A stretch of DNA of 9,714 nt from CAXXOK01 sp035399245 (GCA_035399245.1 DAOPIR010000113.1:1-9714); one strand, 5' to 3'; shown: positions 1 through 5,970, numbered from the stretch's first letter. Made by a program: numbers and translations. The notes: a model not told the origin generated them from the letters alone.

Positions 1-257
1 GCCTGCAAGGCGCGACGCTGCTGGACGTGCACCTGCTGACCGGACGCACGCACCAGATTCGCGTACACATGCAGTCCATCCACCATCCAGTAGCCGGTGA
101 TCCCGTGTACGGCCAAAAGAGCGGGGTAAAGGCGACGCGCATGCTGCTGCACGCGCACACGCTCAGCTTTACCCATCCACGCACCGGCGAACGGATGACG
201 TTCACCGCGCCGCTGCCCGCGGAATATGAAGCCGCGCTGAAAAAGCTGCGGCTGTAG
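1..257 (+). CDS. RluA-family 23S rRNA pseudouridine synthase, C-terminal end (5' partial)
   Basis: The open frame enters from the left edge (first full codon at 3) and stops with TAG at 255-257, giving about 84 C-terminal residues. It carries the hallmark RluA/RluC/RluD segment GRTHQIRVHMQSIHHPVAGD followed by PVYG, then LLHAHTLSFTHP and a short tail. In this family the segment packs around the active site of the enzyme that converts uridine to pseudouridine in rRNA. The catalytic aspartate (HRLD motif) and any S4 domain would lie upstream, outside the window. Which member it is (RluD-like is usual in Firmicutes) cannot be decided from the tail, so no symbol is given. An apparent GTG start at 27 is internal to the family fold and should not be used as the start. 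The gene is separated by about 75 bp from the next promoter and shows no clear T-tract terminator. Confidence 0.93.
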   Translation, partial: LQGATLLDVHLLTGRTHQIRVHMQSIHHPVAGDPVYGQKSGVKATRMLLHAHTLSFTHPRTGERMTFTAPLPAEYEAALKKLRL

Positions 258-285
258 CAGCAATAGCATGCCACCTCAAAAAGGC

Positions 286-297
286 GAACATTTGTGC
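286..297. promoter_or_regulatory. Possible LexA (SOS) box upstream of the rimO-pgsA-cinA-recA promoter
   Basis: GAACATTTGTGC matches the Gram-positive LexA/DinR core GAAC-N4-GTTC at seven of eight fixed positions (GTGC instead of GTTC). It lies about 10 bp upstream of the weak -35 of the only visible promoter ahead of the operon that ends in recA, a gene that LexA commonly represses. One-mismatch matches of this kind arise by chance at a noticeable rate in a short spacer, so this is only a candidate. Confidence 0.3.
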
Positions 298-324
298 TAT
301 AAAGTGCTTCCCAAGCAGGCACAA
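292..324. repeat. Nested inverted repeat around the -35 of the rimO promoter
   Basis: The outer arms TTGTGC (292-297) and GCACAA (319-324) are perfect complements. Inside them TGCTT (305-309) and AAGCA (313-317) form a 5-bp stem with a CCC loop. No T-tract follows on either strand, so this is not a normal intrinsic terminator for the upstream gene. It overlaps the -35 region and could be an operator or simply chance symmetry. Confidence 0.35.
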
Positions 325-337
325 GATATGGTATAAT
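308..337 (+). promoter_or_regulatory. Extended -10 promoter of the rimO-pgsA-cinA-recA operon
   Basis: A perfect extended -10 element, TGGTATAAT, is at 329-337 (TATAAT at 332-337). A weak -35, TTCCCA at 308-313, sits 18 bp upstream; an extended -10 commonly compensates for a poor -35. The predicted start of transcription near 344 gives a leader of about 24 nt containing the GGAGGG at 350-355. No other good promoter was seen before recA, so this one probably serves all four genes. Confidence 0.7.
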
Positions 338-367
338 ACGGTGTGTATCGGAGGGATAGAGGACTAT

Positions 368-1678
368 ATGATCACAGTTGCGGCAGTATCGCTGGGATGC
401 GTGAAGAACCGTGTGGACACGGAATTGATGCTGGGTATTTTGGAAAACGACGGCTTTGCCATCACCACGGACGAGGCGCAGGCGGATGTGCTGATCGTTA
501 ATACCTGCGGCTTTATCCAGCCTGCCAAAGAGGAATCGATCGACACGCTTTTGGAGCTTGCGCAGTACAAGAGCGCCGGCAAATGCAAGCTGCTGGTTGC
601 CACCGGCTGCCTGACCCAGCGCTACGAAAAGGAACTGCTTCAGGAAATGCCCGAGGTGGACCTGCTGCTGGGCGTAAATCAGTACGAGCGGCTGCCCCAG
701 GCCATCCGTGAAGCGCTTGCGGGTAAGCGTGCGTCCTACTGTGCGGACGACCACCACATCCTCACGGGCGACCGCGTGCTCACCACCCCGCCGTACATGG
801 CCTATGTGCGCATTGCAGACGGCTGCGACAACCGCTGTGCTTACTGCGCCATTCCGCTGATCCGCGGCGGCTTCCGCTCGCGCCCGATGGAGGATATCCT
901 CTCCGAAATCCGCACGCTGGCCGAGGGCGGCGTACGGGAGCACATCCTTATCGCGCAGGATACCTCCCGCTTCGGCGTGGATACGTACGGCAAGCCGATG
1001 CTGCCGGAGCTGCTGGAGCAGGCGGCGGCCATCCCGGGTGTGCGTTGGCTGCGGGTGCTCTACTGCTATCCCGACGAGGTGGACCGCCATCTGTTGGACG
1101 TGATGGCCGCGCATGACAACATCTGCAAGTATATCGACCTTCCGCTGCAGCACGCGCATCCGGAGATCCTCAAGCGGATGAACCGGCGGGGCGATATTGA
1201 GGATGTAAAGGTGTTTTTACAGCAGGCGCGCAGCATGGGCTTCACACTGCGCACGACCATGATCACAGGTTTTCCCGGCGAGACGGAGGAACACTTCGCC
1301 GCGCTGATGGATTTCATAAAAGAAATTCGGTTTGACCGGCTGGGCGCGTTTGCGTTTTCACCGGAGGACGATACCCCCGCCGCCCTGATGGAGGATCAGG
1401 TACCCGACGATGTGAAACAGGCGCGGCTGGATATGCTGATGACCGCGCAGCAGGCGATCTCACTGGAGCGTAACCGCCTGCGGATCGGGAGGACGGCTCC
1501 GGCGGTGATCGAGACGGTGGCGGATGACGGCAGCGCGATCGCCCGCACCGACCGCGAAGCGCCGGATGCCGACGGAATCTGCCATGTTTCCGGCGCGAAA
1601 GGCCTTGTACCGGGCACCTTTGTGCAGGTGCGCATAACCGGCGTGGACGCCTATGATATTTTTGGGGTGATCGCATGA
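368..1678 (+). CDS. rimO: RimO, ribosomal protein S12 (Asp) methylthiotransferase
   Basis: This is a 436-residue radical SAM enzyme that adds a beta-methylthio group to a conserved aspartate of ribosomal protein S12, in the cytoplasm. The N-terminal UPF0004 domain carries the three cysteines that bind the auxiliary 4Fe-4S cluster: C11 (SLGCVKNRVDTE), C47 (NTCGFI) and C81 (ATGCL). The radical SAM core has CxxxCxxC at C153, C157 and C160 (GCDNRCAYC), followed by IPLIRGGFRSR. A C-terminal TRAM domain covers about the last 65 residues. The segment EAPDADG in it is typical of RimO and argues against its paralogue MiaB. The length is normal. I chose the ATG at 368, which starts the conserved MITVAAVSLGC; the reading frame continues upstream to a GTG at 341, but that would add non-conserved residues and overlap the leader. 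GGAGGG at 350-355 and AGAGGA nearer the start serve as ribosome binding sites. The stop overlaps the pgsA start by four bases (ATGA). Confidence 0.96.
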   Translation: MITVAAVSLGCVKNRVDTELMLGILENDGFAITTDEAQADVLIVNTCGFIQPAKEESIDTLLELAQYKSAGKCKLLVATGCLTQRYEKELLQEMPEVDLLLGVNQYERLPQAIREALAGKRASYCADDHHILTGDRVLTTPPYMAYVRIADGCDNRCAYCAIPLIRGGFRSRPMEDILSEIRTLAEGGVREHILIAQDTSRFGVDTYGKPMLPELLEQAAAIPGVRWLRVLYCYPDEVDRHLLDVMAAHDNICKYIDLPLQHAHPEILKRMNRRGDIEDVKVFLQQARSMGFTLRTTMITGFPGETEEHFAALMDFIKEIRFDRLGAFAFSPEDDTPAALMEDQVPDDVKQARLDMLMTAQQAISLERNRLRIGRTAPAVIETVADDGSAIARTDREAPDADGICHVSGAKGLVPGTFVQVRITGVDAYDIFGVIA

Positions 1679-2205
1679 ACCTGCCCAACAAGCTGACGGT
1701 ATTGCGCGTGGCGGCTATCCCTGCCGTGGTAATCCTGCTTTCCATCGAAGGCGCAGGATGCCGCATCGCGGCGACGGCGGTGTTTATCCTTGCCTGCGTT
1801 ACCGATTGGCTGGATGGCTATCTGGCGCGCAAACAAGGCCTTGTGACCGATTTTGGCAAGTTTCTCGATCCCGTGGCGGACAAGCTGCTGGTGCTGTGTA
1901 CCATGGTCACGCTGACCGGCCTGGGCCAGCTGCCCGCGTGGATATGCGTCGTGGTGCTGTTTCGGGATCTGATGGTAGACGGTCTGCGGCTGGTGGCGGT
2001 GCAAAAGGGCACCGTGATTGCGGCGGGCAAGCTGGGCAAGATCAAAACCACGCTGCAAATGACAATGCTGATTGTGCTCCTGCTGAACCTGCCGGTGCTT
2101 GGCAGCCTGTGGATCGACAAGATCAGTATGGCGGCTGCTGTCTTTATGACGGTGTACTCGGGCATTGATTACTTTATCAACAACCGTTCCGTATTCGACG
2201 CTTGA
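1675..2205 (+). CDS. pgsA: PgsA, CDP-diacylglycerol-glycerol-3-phosphate 3-phosphatidyltransferase
   Basis: This 176-residue integral membrane enzyme makes phosphatidylglycerol phosphate from CDP-diacylglycerol and glycerol-3-phosphate, the committed step to phosphatidylglycerol and cardiolipin. The start MNLPNKLTVLRV is characteristic of the family. The CDP-alcohol phosphotransferase signature D-G-x2-A-R-x8-G-x3-D-x3-D is complete: D47-G48, A51-R52, G61, D65 and D69, with D44 just before it; these residues bind metal and the CDP group. Several hydrophobic segments (about 12-24, 30-43, 80-100, 125-140, 145-160) fit the usual multi-pass topology. The ATG overlaps the rimO stop (ATGA), and GGGGTGA at 1664-1670 inside rimO serves as its Shine-Dalgarno, so translation is probably coupled. 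The position between rimO and cinA-recA is a common Firmicutes arrangement. The length is slightly short, but the family core is intact. Confidence 0.96.
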   Translation: MNLPNKLTVLRVAAIPAVVILLSIEGAGCRIAATAVFILACVTDWLDGYLARKQGLVTDFGKFLDPVADKLLVLCTMVTLTGLGQLPAWICVVVLFRDLMVDGLRLVAVQKGTVIAAGKLGKIKTTLQMTMLIVLLLNLPVLGSLWIDKISMAAAVFMTVYSGIDYFINNRSVFDA

Positions 2206-2216
2206 AGGGTGAGACG

Positions 2217-2723
2217 ATGGAAGACCTGTACCCGCTTGCCAAAGCGGTGGTGGAGGAGGCCACAGTCCGGGACATCACGCTGGCAACGGCCGAAAGCCTG
2301 ACGGCCGGGCTGATCAGCGCGACGATTGCGGATGTGCCGGGCGCGTCCAATGTGCTCAAGGGCGGCGTGGTCAGCTATGCGCTGGCGGTGAAGCACGATG
2401 TGCTGGGCGTGCAGGGCATTGACGAGACCACGGTGGTCTCGGCGGATTGCGCGCGGCAGATGGCCGCGGGTGCGCAGCGCCTGCTGCGGGCGACGCTCGC
2501 CATCAGCGCCACAGGCGTGGCGGGGCCGGGCGGCGGCACGCAGCGCACCCCCGTAGGCACGGTGTTTATCGGCTGTGCGTATGGCGATGCGGTTTGGGCG
2601 CAGGAGCATCATTTTACAGGCGACAGGCAGGCCGTGCGGCAACAAACCGTGCGGCAGGCACTTACGATAGCATGGAATTGCATGAAAGGTGGACAACAGC
2701 ATGGCGGCAAAGAAAACCATTAA
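2217..2723 (+). CDS. cinA: CinA C-terminal-domain protein (PncC-like nicotinamide-nucleotide amidase)
   Basis: This 168-residue protein consists only of the CinA C-terminal domain and lacks the N-terminal MoCF-like domain of full-length CinA. Relatives (PncC) deamidate nicotinamide mononucleotide to nicotinate mononucleotide in pyridine nucleotide recycling. The family motifs are present: TAESLTAGLIS (S27), VPGASNVLKGGVVSYALAVK (Y54, K59) and ATGVAGPGGGT (99-108) followed by PVG. ATG at 2217 is preceded by AAGGGTGAG (2205-2213). A TTG at 2202 is in frame but lies within the pgsA stop and has a poorer context. The last 23 bases overlap recA, so the odd tail KGGQQHGGKENH is encoded by the recA ribosome binding site and start and is probably not functionally constrained. 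Companionship with recA is widespread in Gram-positives and gave the family its 'competence-induced' name, but it does not prove a role in DNA uptake here. Confidence 0.9.
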   Translation: MEDLYPLAKAVVEEATVRDITLATAESLTAGLISATIADVPGASNVLKGGVVSYALAVKHDVLGVQGIDETTVVSADCARQMAAGAQRLLRATLAISATGVAGPGGGTQRTPVGTVFIGCAYGDAVWAQEHHFTGDRQAVRQQTVRQALTIAWNCMKGGQQHGGKENH

Positions 2724-3855
2724 CAAGTCGTTTCAATCATCCGGCGGCAGCACAGAGGCCGTACGCAAAGAAAAGCTTAAGGCGCTGGAAAGCGCGCTGA
2801 CGCAACTGAACAAAACCTACGGCAAGGGCGCTGTGATGAAATACAGCGACGCCGGCGCCATCCAGAACCTGCAGGTGATATCCACCGGTAATTTACAGCT
2901 GGATCTTTGCCTGGGCGTAGGCGGGCTGCCGCGCGGCCGCGTGGTAGAGATCTACGGACCCGAGTCCAGCGGTAAAACCACCGTGGCGCTGCACTGTATT
3001 GCCGAAGCGCAAAAGAGCGGCGGCGTGGCGGCATTTATCGATGCCGAGCACGCGCTGGATCCCGTGTATGCCAAAAAGCTGGGCGTGGACATCGATAACC
3101 TGTATATCAGCCAGCCGGATACCGGCGAGCAGGCGCTGGAAATCTGCGAGGCGCTGGTGCGCTCCGGTGCGGTGGACATCGTTGTGATCGACTCCGTGGC
3201 GGCACTGGTGCCCAAGGCCGAAATCGAGGGCGAAATGGGTGACAGCTTTGTGGGTCTGCAGGCCCGCCTGATGAGCCAGGCGCTGCGCAAGCTGACCGGT
3301 GTGATCTCCAAGACCAACGCCGTTGCCGTGTTTATCAACCAGCTGCGTGAAAAGGTCGGCGTGATGTACGGCAATCCCGAGACCACTACAGGCGGGCGCG
3401 CGCTGAAGTTTTACGCAAGCGTCCGGCTGGATGTGCGCCGCGGCGAGCAGCTGAAGGTCGGCACCGAGGTCGTCGGCAACCGTACCCGCATCAAGGTTGT
3501 GAAAAACAAGGTGGCGCCGCCGTTCCGCGTGGCGGAAGTGGATATCATCTACGGCGAAGGTATTTCTAAGATGGGAACGCTGCTGGACATGGCGGTGGAC
3601 CGCGATATCATCCACAAGTCCGGCGCATGGTTCAGCTATGAGGATATGCGTATCGGCCAGGGCCGCGAAAACGCGCGCCAGTTCCTCAAAGATAATCCCG
3701 AGATTGCCGATAAGATTGATAAGATCATCCGCGCGGACGCGCTGGCAAAGCTGGAGCAAAAGGAGCCGCAGGATATGGAAGAAGAGCTGGCCGATGACGA
3801 CGAGCAAATGGCCGGCGAGGATCCCGATCTGGCGTTGCTGGACGATCTGGAATAA
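2701..3855 (+). CDS. recA: RecA recombinase
   Basis: This 384-residue RecA polymerises on single-stranded DNA, promotes homologous pairing and strand exchange, and stimulates LexA self-cleavage in the SOS response. The Walker A motif GPESSGKTT is at 86-94, the catalytic glutamate is E116 (FIDAEHALDP) and Walker B ends in D164 (IVVIDSVAALVPK). The segments GDSFVGLQARLMSQALRKLT, FINQLREKVGVMYGNPETTT and GGRALKFYASVRLDVRR cover loop L1, loop L2 and the interface. There is no intein. Compared with E. coli RecA there are about 20 extra N-terminal residues before KEKLKALESAL, rich in Ser, Lys and Thr, and a longer, strongly acidic C-terminal tail (about 345-384), a region that is regulatory in known RecAs. 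ATG at 2701 is preceded by AAAGGTGG (2685-2692) at good spacing. An in-frame GTG at 2689 lies within that site and is rejected. The gene overlaps cinA by 23 bases. Confidence 0.98.
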   Translation: MAAKKTINKSFQSSGGSTEAVRKEKLKALESALTQLNKTYGKGAVMKYSDAGAIQNLQVISTGNLQLDLCLGVGGLPRGRVVEIYGPESSGKTTVALHCIAEAQKSGGVAAFIDAEHALDPVYAKKLGVDIDNLYISQPDTGEQALEICEALVRSGAVDIVVIDSVAALVPKAEIEGEMGDSFVGLQARLMSQALRKLTGVISKTNAVAVFINQLREKVGVMYGNPETTTGGRALKFYASVRLDVRRGEQLKVGTEVVGNRTRIKVVKNKVAPPFRVAEVDIIYGEGISKMGTLLDMAVDRDIIHKSGAWFSYEDMRIGQGRENARQFLKDNPEIADKIDKIIRADALAKLEQKEPQDMEEELADDDEQMAGEDPDLALLDDLE

Positions 3856-3880
3856 CGCTGTCTCTCATTTTGAAAAATTA

Positions 3881-3908
3881 CAGCAAGCATTTACCTGTTT
3901 GCTTGCTG
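3881..3908. terminator. Hairpin just after recA (possible terminator, better on the minus strand)
   Basis: CAGCAAGCA (3881-3889) and TGCTTGCTG (3900-3908) form a perfect 9-bp stem with a 10-nt loop, 25 bp after the recA stop. On the plus strand no U-tract follows. On the minus strand the stem is followed by TAATTTTTC, which is more terminator-like. It could protect the recA transcript end or act with the next hairpin. Confidence 0.5.
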
Positions 3909-3920
3909 GATAACACAAAA

Positions 3921-3962
3921 AGCAAATGGAGCTTTCCGCAATGTACGGGAGCTCCGTTTGCT
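3921..3962 (-). terminator. Strong intrinsic terminator between convergent recA and dnaA
   Basis: AGCAAATGGAGCT (3921-3933) pairs with AGCTCCGTTTGCT (3950-3962) over 13 bp with a single T-G wobble; the CCG and CGG inside the loop can extend it. On the minus strand the stem is followed at once by TTTTTGTGTT, a standard U-tract, so it should end transcripts running leftwards from dnaA. The plus-strand side has only weak Ts (TATCATGG), but the hairpin may also help to end the recA operon. Confidence 0.7.
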
Positions 3963-4282
3963 TATCATGGGAATCTTGCTTGATATGCAGAATGAATATA
4001 TGGCTGTAGGGTTTTCTGTTTTCTAAACAAATGAACCGTTCGACGGAAAGTTATATTGAATCTTCTGCATTGTGCGTTTACATAGTTCATTTAATTGTCG
4101 CGTTTCGACAGTAATGTGCCAAGCTGATGGATGCGGCGTTGTTGTATCCATTGCGGCTTGGCTGATTGCGTATATACTTTTTGCAATGAGACGGCTTATG
4201 AAACCTTATGAATCCAGCATATCAAAACACTGATTGGTGAAGATTCCAACGGACTGGTTTACGCGCGGACTGTAAAGCAGAT
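3963..4282. other. Gene-free, repeat-rich spacer between the recA terminators and the dnaA stop
   Basis: No convincing coding region is seen. The segment is clearly less GC-rich than its neighbours. It contains an 8-bp inverted repeat, ATGCAGAA (3985-3992) with TTCTGCAT (4063-4070), enclosing a small CCGT/ACGG hairpin (4036-4046). It also holds a tandem GTTTTCT pair (4011-4024), a long imperfect hairpin at 4118-4162, a CTTATGAA direct repeat (4195-4202, 4205-4212) and a CGGACTG direct repeat (4250-4256, 4266-4272). It would be transcribed as the 3' untranslated region of dnaA if termination occurs at 3921-3962. No known RNA family was recognised. Confidence 0.5.
4118..4162. repeat. Long imperfect hairpin in the dnaA 3' spacer
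   Basis: GCCAAGC (4118-4124) pairs with GCTTGGC (4156-4162). Two further pairs follow (T-G, G-C), then a 2-nt bulge (4152-4153), and ATGGAT (4127-4132) pairs with ATCCAT (4146-4151), closing a 13-nt loop. This gives about 15 base pairs in all. No T-tract follows on either strand, so it does not look like a simple terminator. It may be an RNA-stability element or part of a small RNA. Confidence 0.45.
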
Positions 4283-5608
4283 TTACGGCTCTTTCACCGA
4301 GCGGCGGATGTCGTCCAGCAGGCTGGCGAGGCTGGGGGACTGCTTGATGGAGGTTTCCACCTTGTCGATGGAGCTCATCACGGTGGTATAATGGCGGCCG
4401 CCAAAGGCGTCGCCGATTTTGGTCAGGCTCAGGCCCAGCATTTCGCGGGTCAAAAACATGGCAATCTGGCGCGGTACGGTGATTTCGTGGTTGCGGCGCG
4501 GGCTTTTCAGATCGTCCACGGTAATGCCGTAATAGGTGGCCACGGCCTCCTGCAGGGTGTCCACGGTTACGCGGGTGGATTCGCTGCGGTTGAACAGGTC
4601 GCGCAGTGCCTCGGATGCCAGCTGCATGTCGATGGGGCGGCGGGTGAGCGAAGAGTAAGCGGACAGCCGTGTCAGCGAGCCTTCCAGCTCGCGCACGTTG
4701 GAGGCGACCTTTTCGGCGATCAGCGACAGGATATCGTCCCCGATCTGCAGATGGTCGTACTCGGCCTTTTTGCGCAGGATGGCAAAGCGCGTTTCAAAAT
4801 CGGGGCGCTGGATATCGGCAATCAGCCCGCCCTCAAACCGGCTGCACAGGCGCTGCTCCAGCTTGGCAATTTCCTTGGGTGGCTTATCGCTGGTCATCAC
4901 AATCTGGCTGCCGGACTCGCGCAGGTGGTTGAAGGTATGGAAAAACTCTTCCTCGGTGGCCTGCTTGCCCGCGATAAACTGGATATCGTCCACCAGCAGC
5001 AGATCGATCGTGCGGTAGTGGTCGCGGAACTTCTGGTTTTCGTTATTCTGCATGGCCTGGATCAGCTGATTGGTAAAATCCTCGCTGGTGATATAAACAA
5101 TTTTCATTTCGGGGTACAGCTCGTGGGCATACTGGCCGATGGCGTGCATCAAATGCGTTTTGCCCAGCCCCACACCGCCGTAGATAAAGAGCGGATTGTA
5201 GGCCTTGGCGGGCACCTCGGCCACGGCAAGGGACACGGCGTGGGCAAACCGGTTGCCCGAGCCGACCACAAAGCTGTCAAAGGTATATTTGGGGTTGAGG
5301 GAGCAGGGGTTGGCGTTGGAAAGCTTCGCCTGCAGCTCGGCCTTGCGGCGCTGGAGCTCGTCGTGGTTTAAGATTTCCACGGTTACGTTTTCCCCGCAGG
5401 CGGTGGTGACGGCGGTTTGGATTTTGCCCAGATAGCGGTCAACGCCGAAATCGCGCATCAGCGCGTTTACACATTCAATCAAAAAGCAGTGGTCGATAAT
5501 CGCATAAGGTTTTAATGCGGACTTGATCCATGTCTCGTAGGACACGGGACTCATATCGTCCTTTAAAATCTTACAAGCTCTGCTCCAGATGTCTTCAGCG
5601 TTCAGCAA
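4283..5608 (-). CDS. dnaA: DnaA, chromosomal replication initiator ATPase
   Basis: This 441-residue protein binds DnaA boxes, melts the origin and recruits the helicase; it also acts as a transcription factor. Domain I is at about 1-80 (AEDIWSRACKILKDD, PVSYETWI). A short linker, domain II, follows at about 80-105. The AAA+ domain III has Walker A GGVGLGKTHLMHAIG (GKT at 149-151), Walker B LLLVDDIQF (D207, D208), sensor 1 IVMTSDK (236-242) and the RFEGG arginine finger (R258). Domain IV carries the DNA-binding signature (about 403-417, GGRHYTTVMSSIDKV). The protein is full length and all key motifs are intact. The start is TTG at 5608: it gives the conserved N-terminus and has GGAAGGATGG (5624-5615) upstream, and no in-frame ATG or GTG precedes it. 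The nearby ATG at 5618 is out of frame. The gene stands alone: no dnaN follows, and transcription runs into a terminator facing recA. Confidence 0.97.
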   Translation of the reverse strand: MLNAEDIWSRACKILKDDMSPVSYETWIKSALKPYAIIDHCFLIECVNALMRDFGVDRYLGKIQTAVTTACGENVTVEILNHDELQRRKAELQAKLSNANPCSLNPKYTFDSFVVGSGNRFAHAVSLAVAEVPAKAYNPLFIYGGVGLGKTHLMHAIGQYAHELYPEMKIVYITSEDFTNQLIQAMQNNENQKFRDHYRTIDLLLVDDIQFIAGKQATEEEFFHTFNHLRESGSQIVMTSDKPPKEIAKLEQRLCSRFEGGLIADIQRPDFETRFAILRKKAEYDHLQIGDDILSLIAEKVASNVRELEGSLTRLSAYSSLTRRPIDMQLASEALRDLFNRSESTRVTVDTLQEAVATYYGITVDDLKSPRRNHEITVPRQIAMFLTREMLGLSLTKIGDAFGGRHYTTVMSSIDKVETSIKQSPSLASLLDDIRRSVKEP

Positions 5609-5618
5609 TCTGTTCCAT
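5595..5618 (-). other. Seven-codon out-of-frame mini-ORF overlapping the dnaA start
   Basis: An ATG ten bases upstream of the dnaA TTG opens a different frame (M-E-Q-I-A-E-R-stop) that ends inside dnaA codons. Its own Shine-Dalgarno spacing is too short for efficient use, because GGAAGG directly abuts the ATG. The TTG start at 5608 is properly spaced. It may be chance, but a decoy start overlapping a weak TTG start could lower dnaA translation. Confidence 0.25.
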
Positions 5619-5625
5619 CCTTCCG

Positions 5626-5676
5626 ATATAATTATAATTTATTCAAGAATTAATCAATAAATATGCACTATTCACA
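5626..5676. other. Candidate DNA-unwinding block with a DnaA-box-like site upstream of dnaA
   Basis: Positions 5626-5663 contain only three G or C bases in 38, far from the GC-rich coding DNA around them. Next to this block CTATTCACA (5668-5676) matches the DnaA-box consensus TTATNCACA at eight of nine positions. In many bacteria the origin lies beside dnaA, and DnaA boxes there also autoregulate it. No cluster of perfect boxes was found, so an origin is only suggested. Confidence 0.35.
5631..5657 (-). promoter_or_regulatory. Candidate dnaA promoter
   Basis: Reading the minus strand, TTGATT (5657-5652) is a -35 candidate and TATAAT (5636-5631) a perfect -10, but the spacer is only 15 bp. The -10 ends 22 bases before the TTG start, the same distance as in recD2 and similar to rimO in this window, so the short leader fits the local pattern. 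The block is so AT-rich that other -10 choices are possible. Confidence 0.45.
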
Positions 5677-5695
5677 GCATGGAAACGTGCATATT
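5660..5695. repeat. Inverted repeat AATATGCAC ... GTGCATATT
   Basis: Perfect 9-bp arms lie at 5660-5668 and 5687-5695, separated by 18 bases. The loop holds the DnaA-box-like CTATTCACA, which shares its first base with the left arm. Its place directly upstream of the dnaA promoter suggests an operator or a cruciform element in the origin or regulatory region. Confidence 0.5.
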
Positions 5696-5798
5696 CGTCT
5701 TGGCGATGTTGTGTACATATGCCTGCCTTGATGCACTGATTTTTCTGTTCCATCATAGCAGAATTACGGTGCCTTGGCAAGAACCCTTACACTGCAAT

Positions 5799-5861
5799 GT
5801 TTTGCATACTATTCAGCTTCGGATCGCAGCAACACTACAAGTGATTGTGGGTATGCAAAAC
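5799..5861. repeat. Inverted repeat GTTTTGCATAC ... GTATGCAAAAC
   Basis: Perfect 11-bp arms lie at 5799-5809 and 5851-5861, separated by 41 bases. The arms share the TGCAT core with the 5660-5695 repeat, so TGCAT/ATGCA recurs through the spacer. No T-tract follows. It could be a pair of protein-binding sites in opposite orientation rather than an RNA hairpin, given the long loop. Confidence 0.5.
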
Positions 5862-5912
5862 CCGTGACGCAAGGTGTAGAATCAATAAAAAGTTCATTGT
5901 GATTTTACGTAC

Positions 5913-5970
5913 ATTCTGTGAAGAAGAATGTATAAATATGACAGATATTTCATCTTAAAATTCTGTGAAG
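5913..5970 (+). repeat. Direct repeat ATTCTGTGAAG, two copies 47 bp apart
   Basis: The 11-bp sequence occurs exactly at 5913-5923 and 5960-5970. CTGTGAA occurs again on the minus strand at 5677-5671, and a diverged TTGTGAA lies near 6030. Each contains TGTGAA, close to the DnaA-box half TGTGNATAA, so these may be weak DnaA sites or iterons. Confidence 0.4.

Noticed and set aside
341..367. Upstream GTG start for rimO
   Set aside because: It lies almost on the predicted transcription start, would leave no room for a ribosome binding site, and adds residues not seen in RimO.
2893..3807. 304-codon minus-strand ORF opposite recA
   Set aside because: It is a shadow of recA, with a His/Gln/Leu-rich composition caused by reading GC-rich codons backwards.
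4034..4042. GAACCGTTC as a LexA box
   Set aside because: The half-sites GAAC and GTTC are separated by one base instead of four, so it does not fit the LexA/DinR site.
4151..4178. Plus-strand promoter-like TTGCGG ... TATACT in the dnaA 3' spacer
   Set aside because: The -35 is poor, it overlaps the 4118-4162 hairpin, and it would only transcribe antisense to dnaA, so there is no supporting context.
4391..5371. 326-codon plus-strand ORF opposite dnaA
   Set aside because: It is the antisense shadow of the well-supported dnaA coding sequence, lacks a ribosome binding site and shows no family motif.
5679..5867. 62-codon plus-strand ORF with a hydrophobic N-terminus
   Set aside because: It has no Shine-Dalgarno and overlaps both inverted repeats in the dnaA upstream spacer. 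Its composition is that of AT-rich noncoding DNA, and it lacks any recognisable motif.
5701..5910. Further DnaA-box-like words (near 5710 and 5844)
   Set aside because: They match at seven or fewer of nine positions, which is expected by chance in AT-rich DNA.
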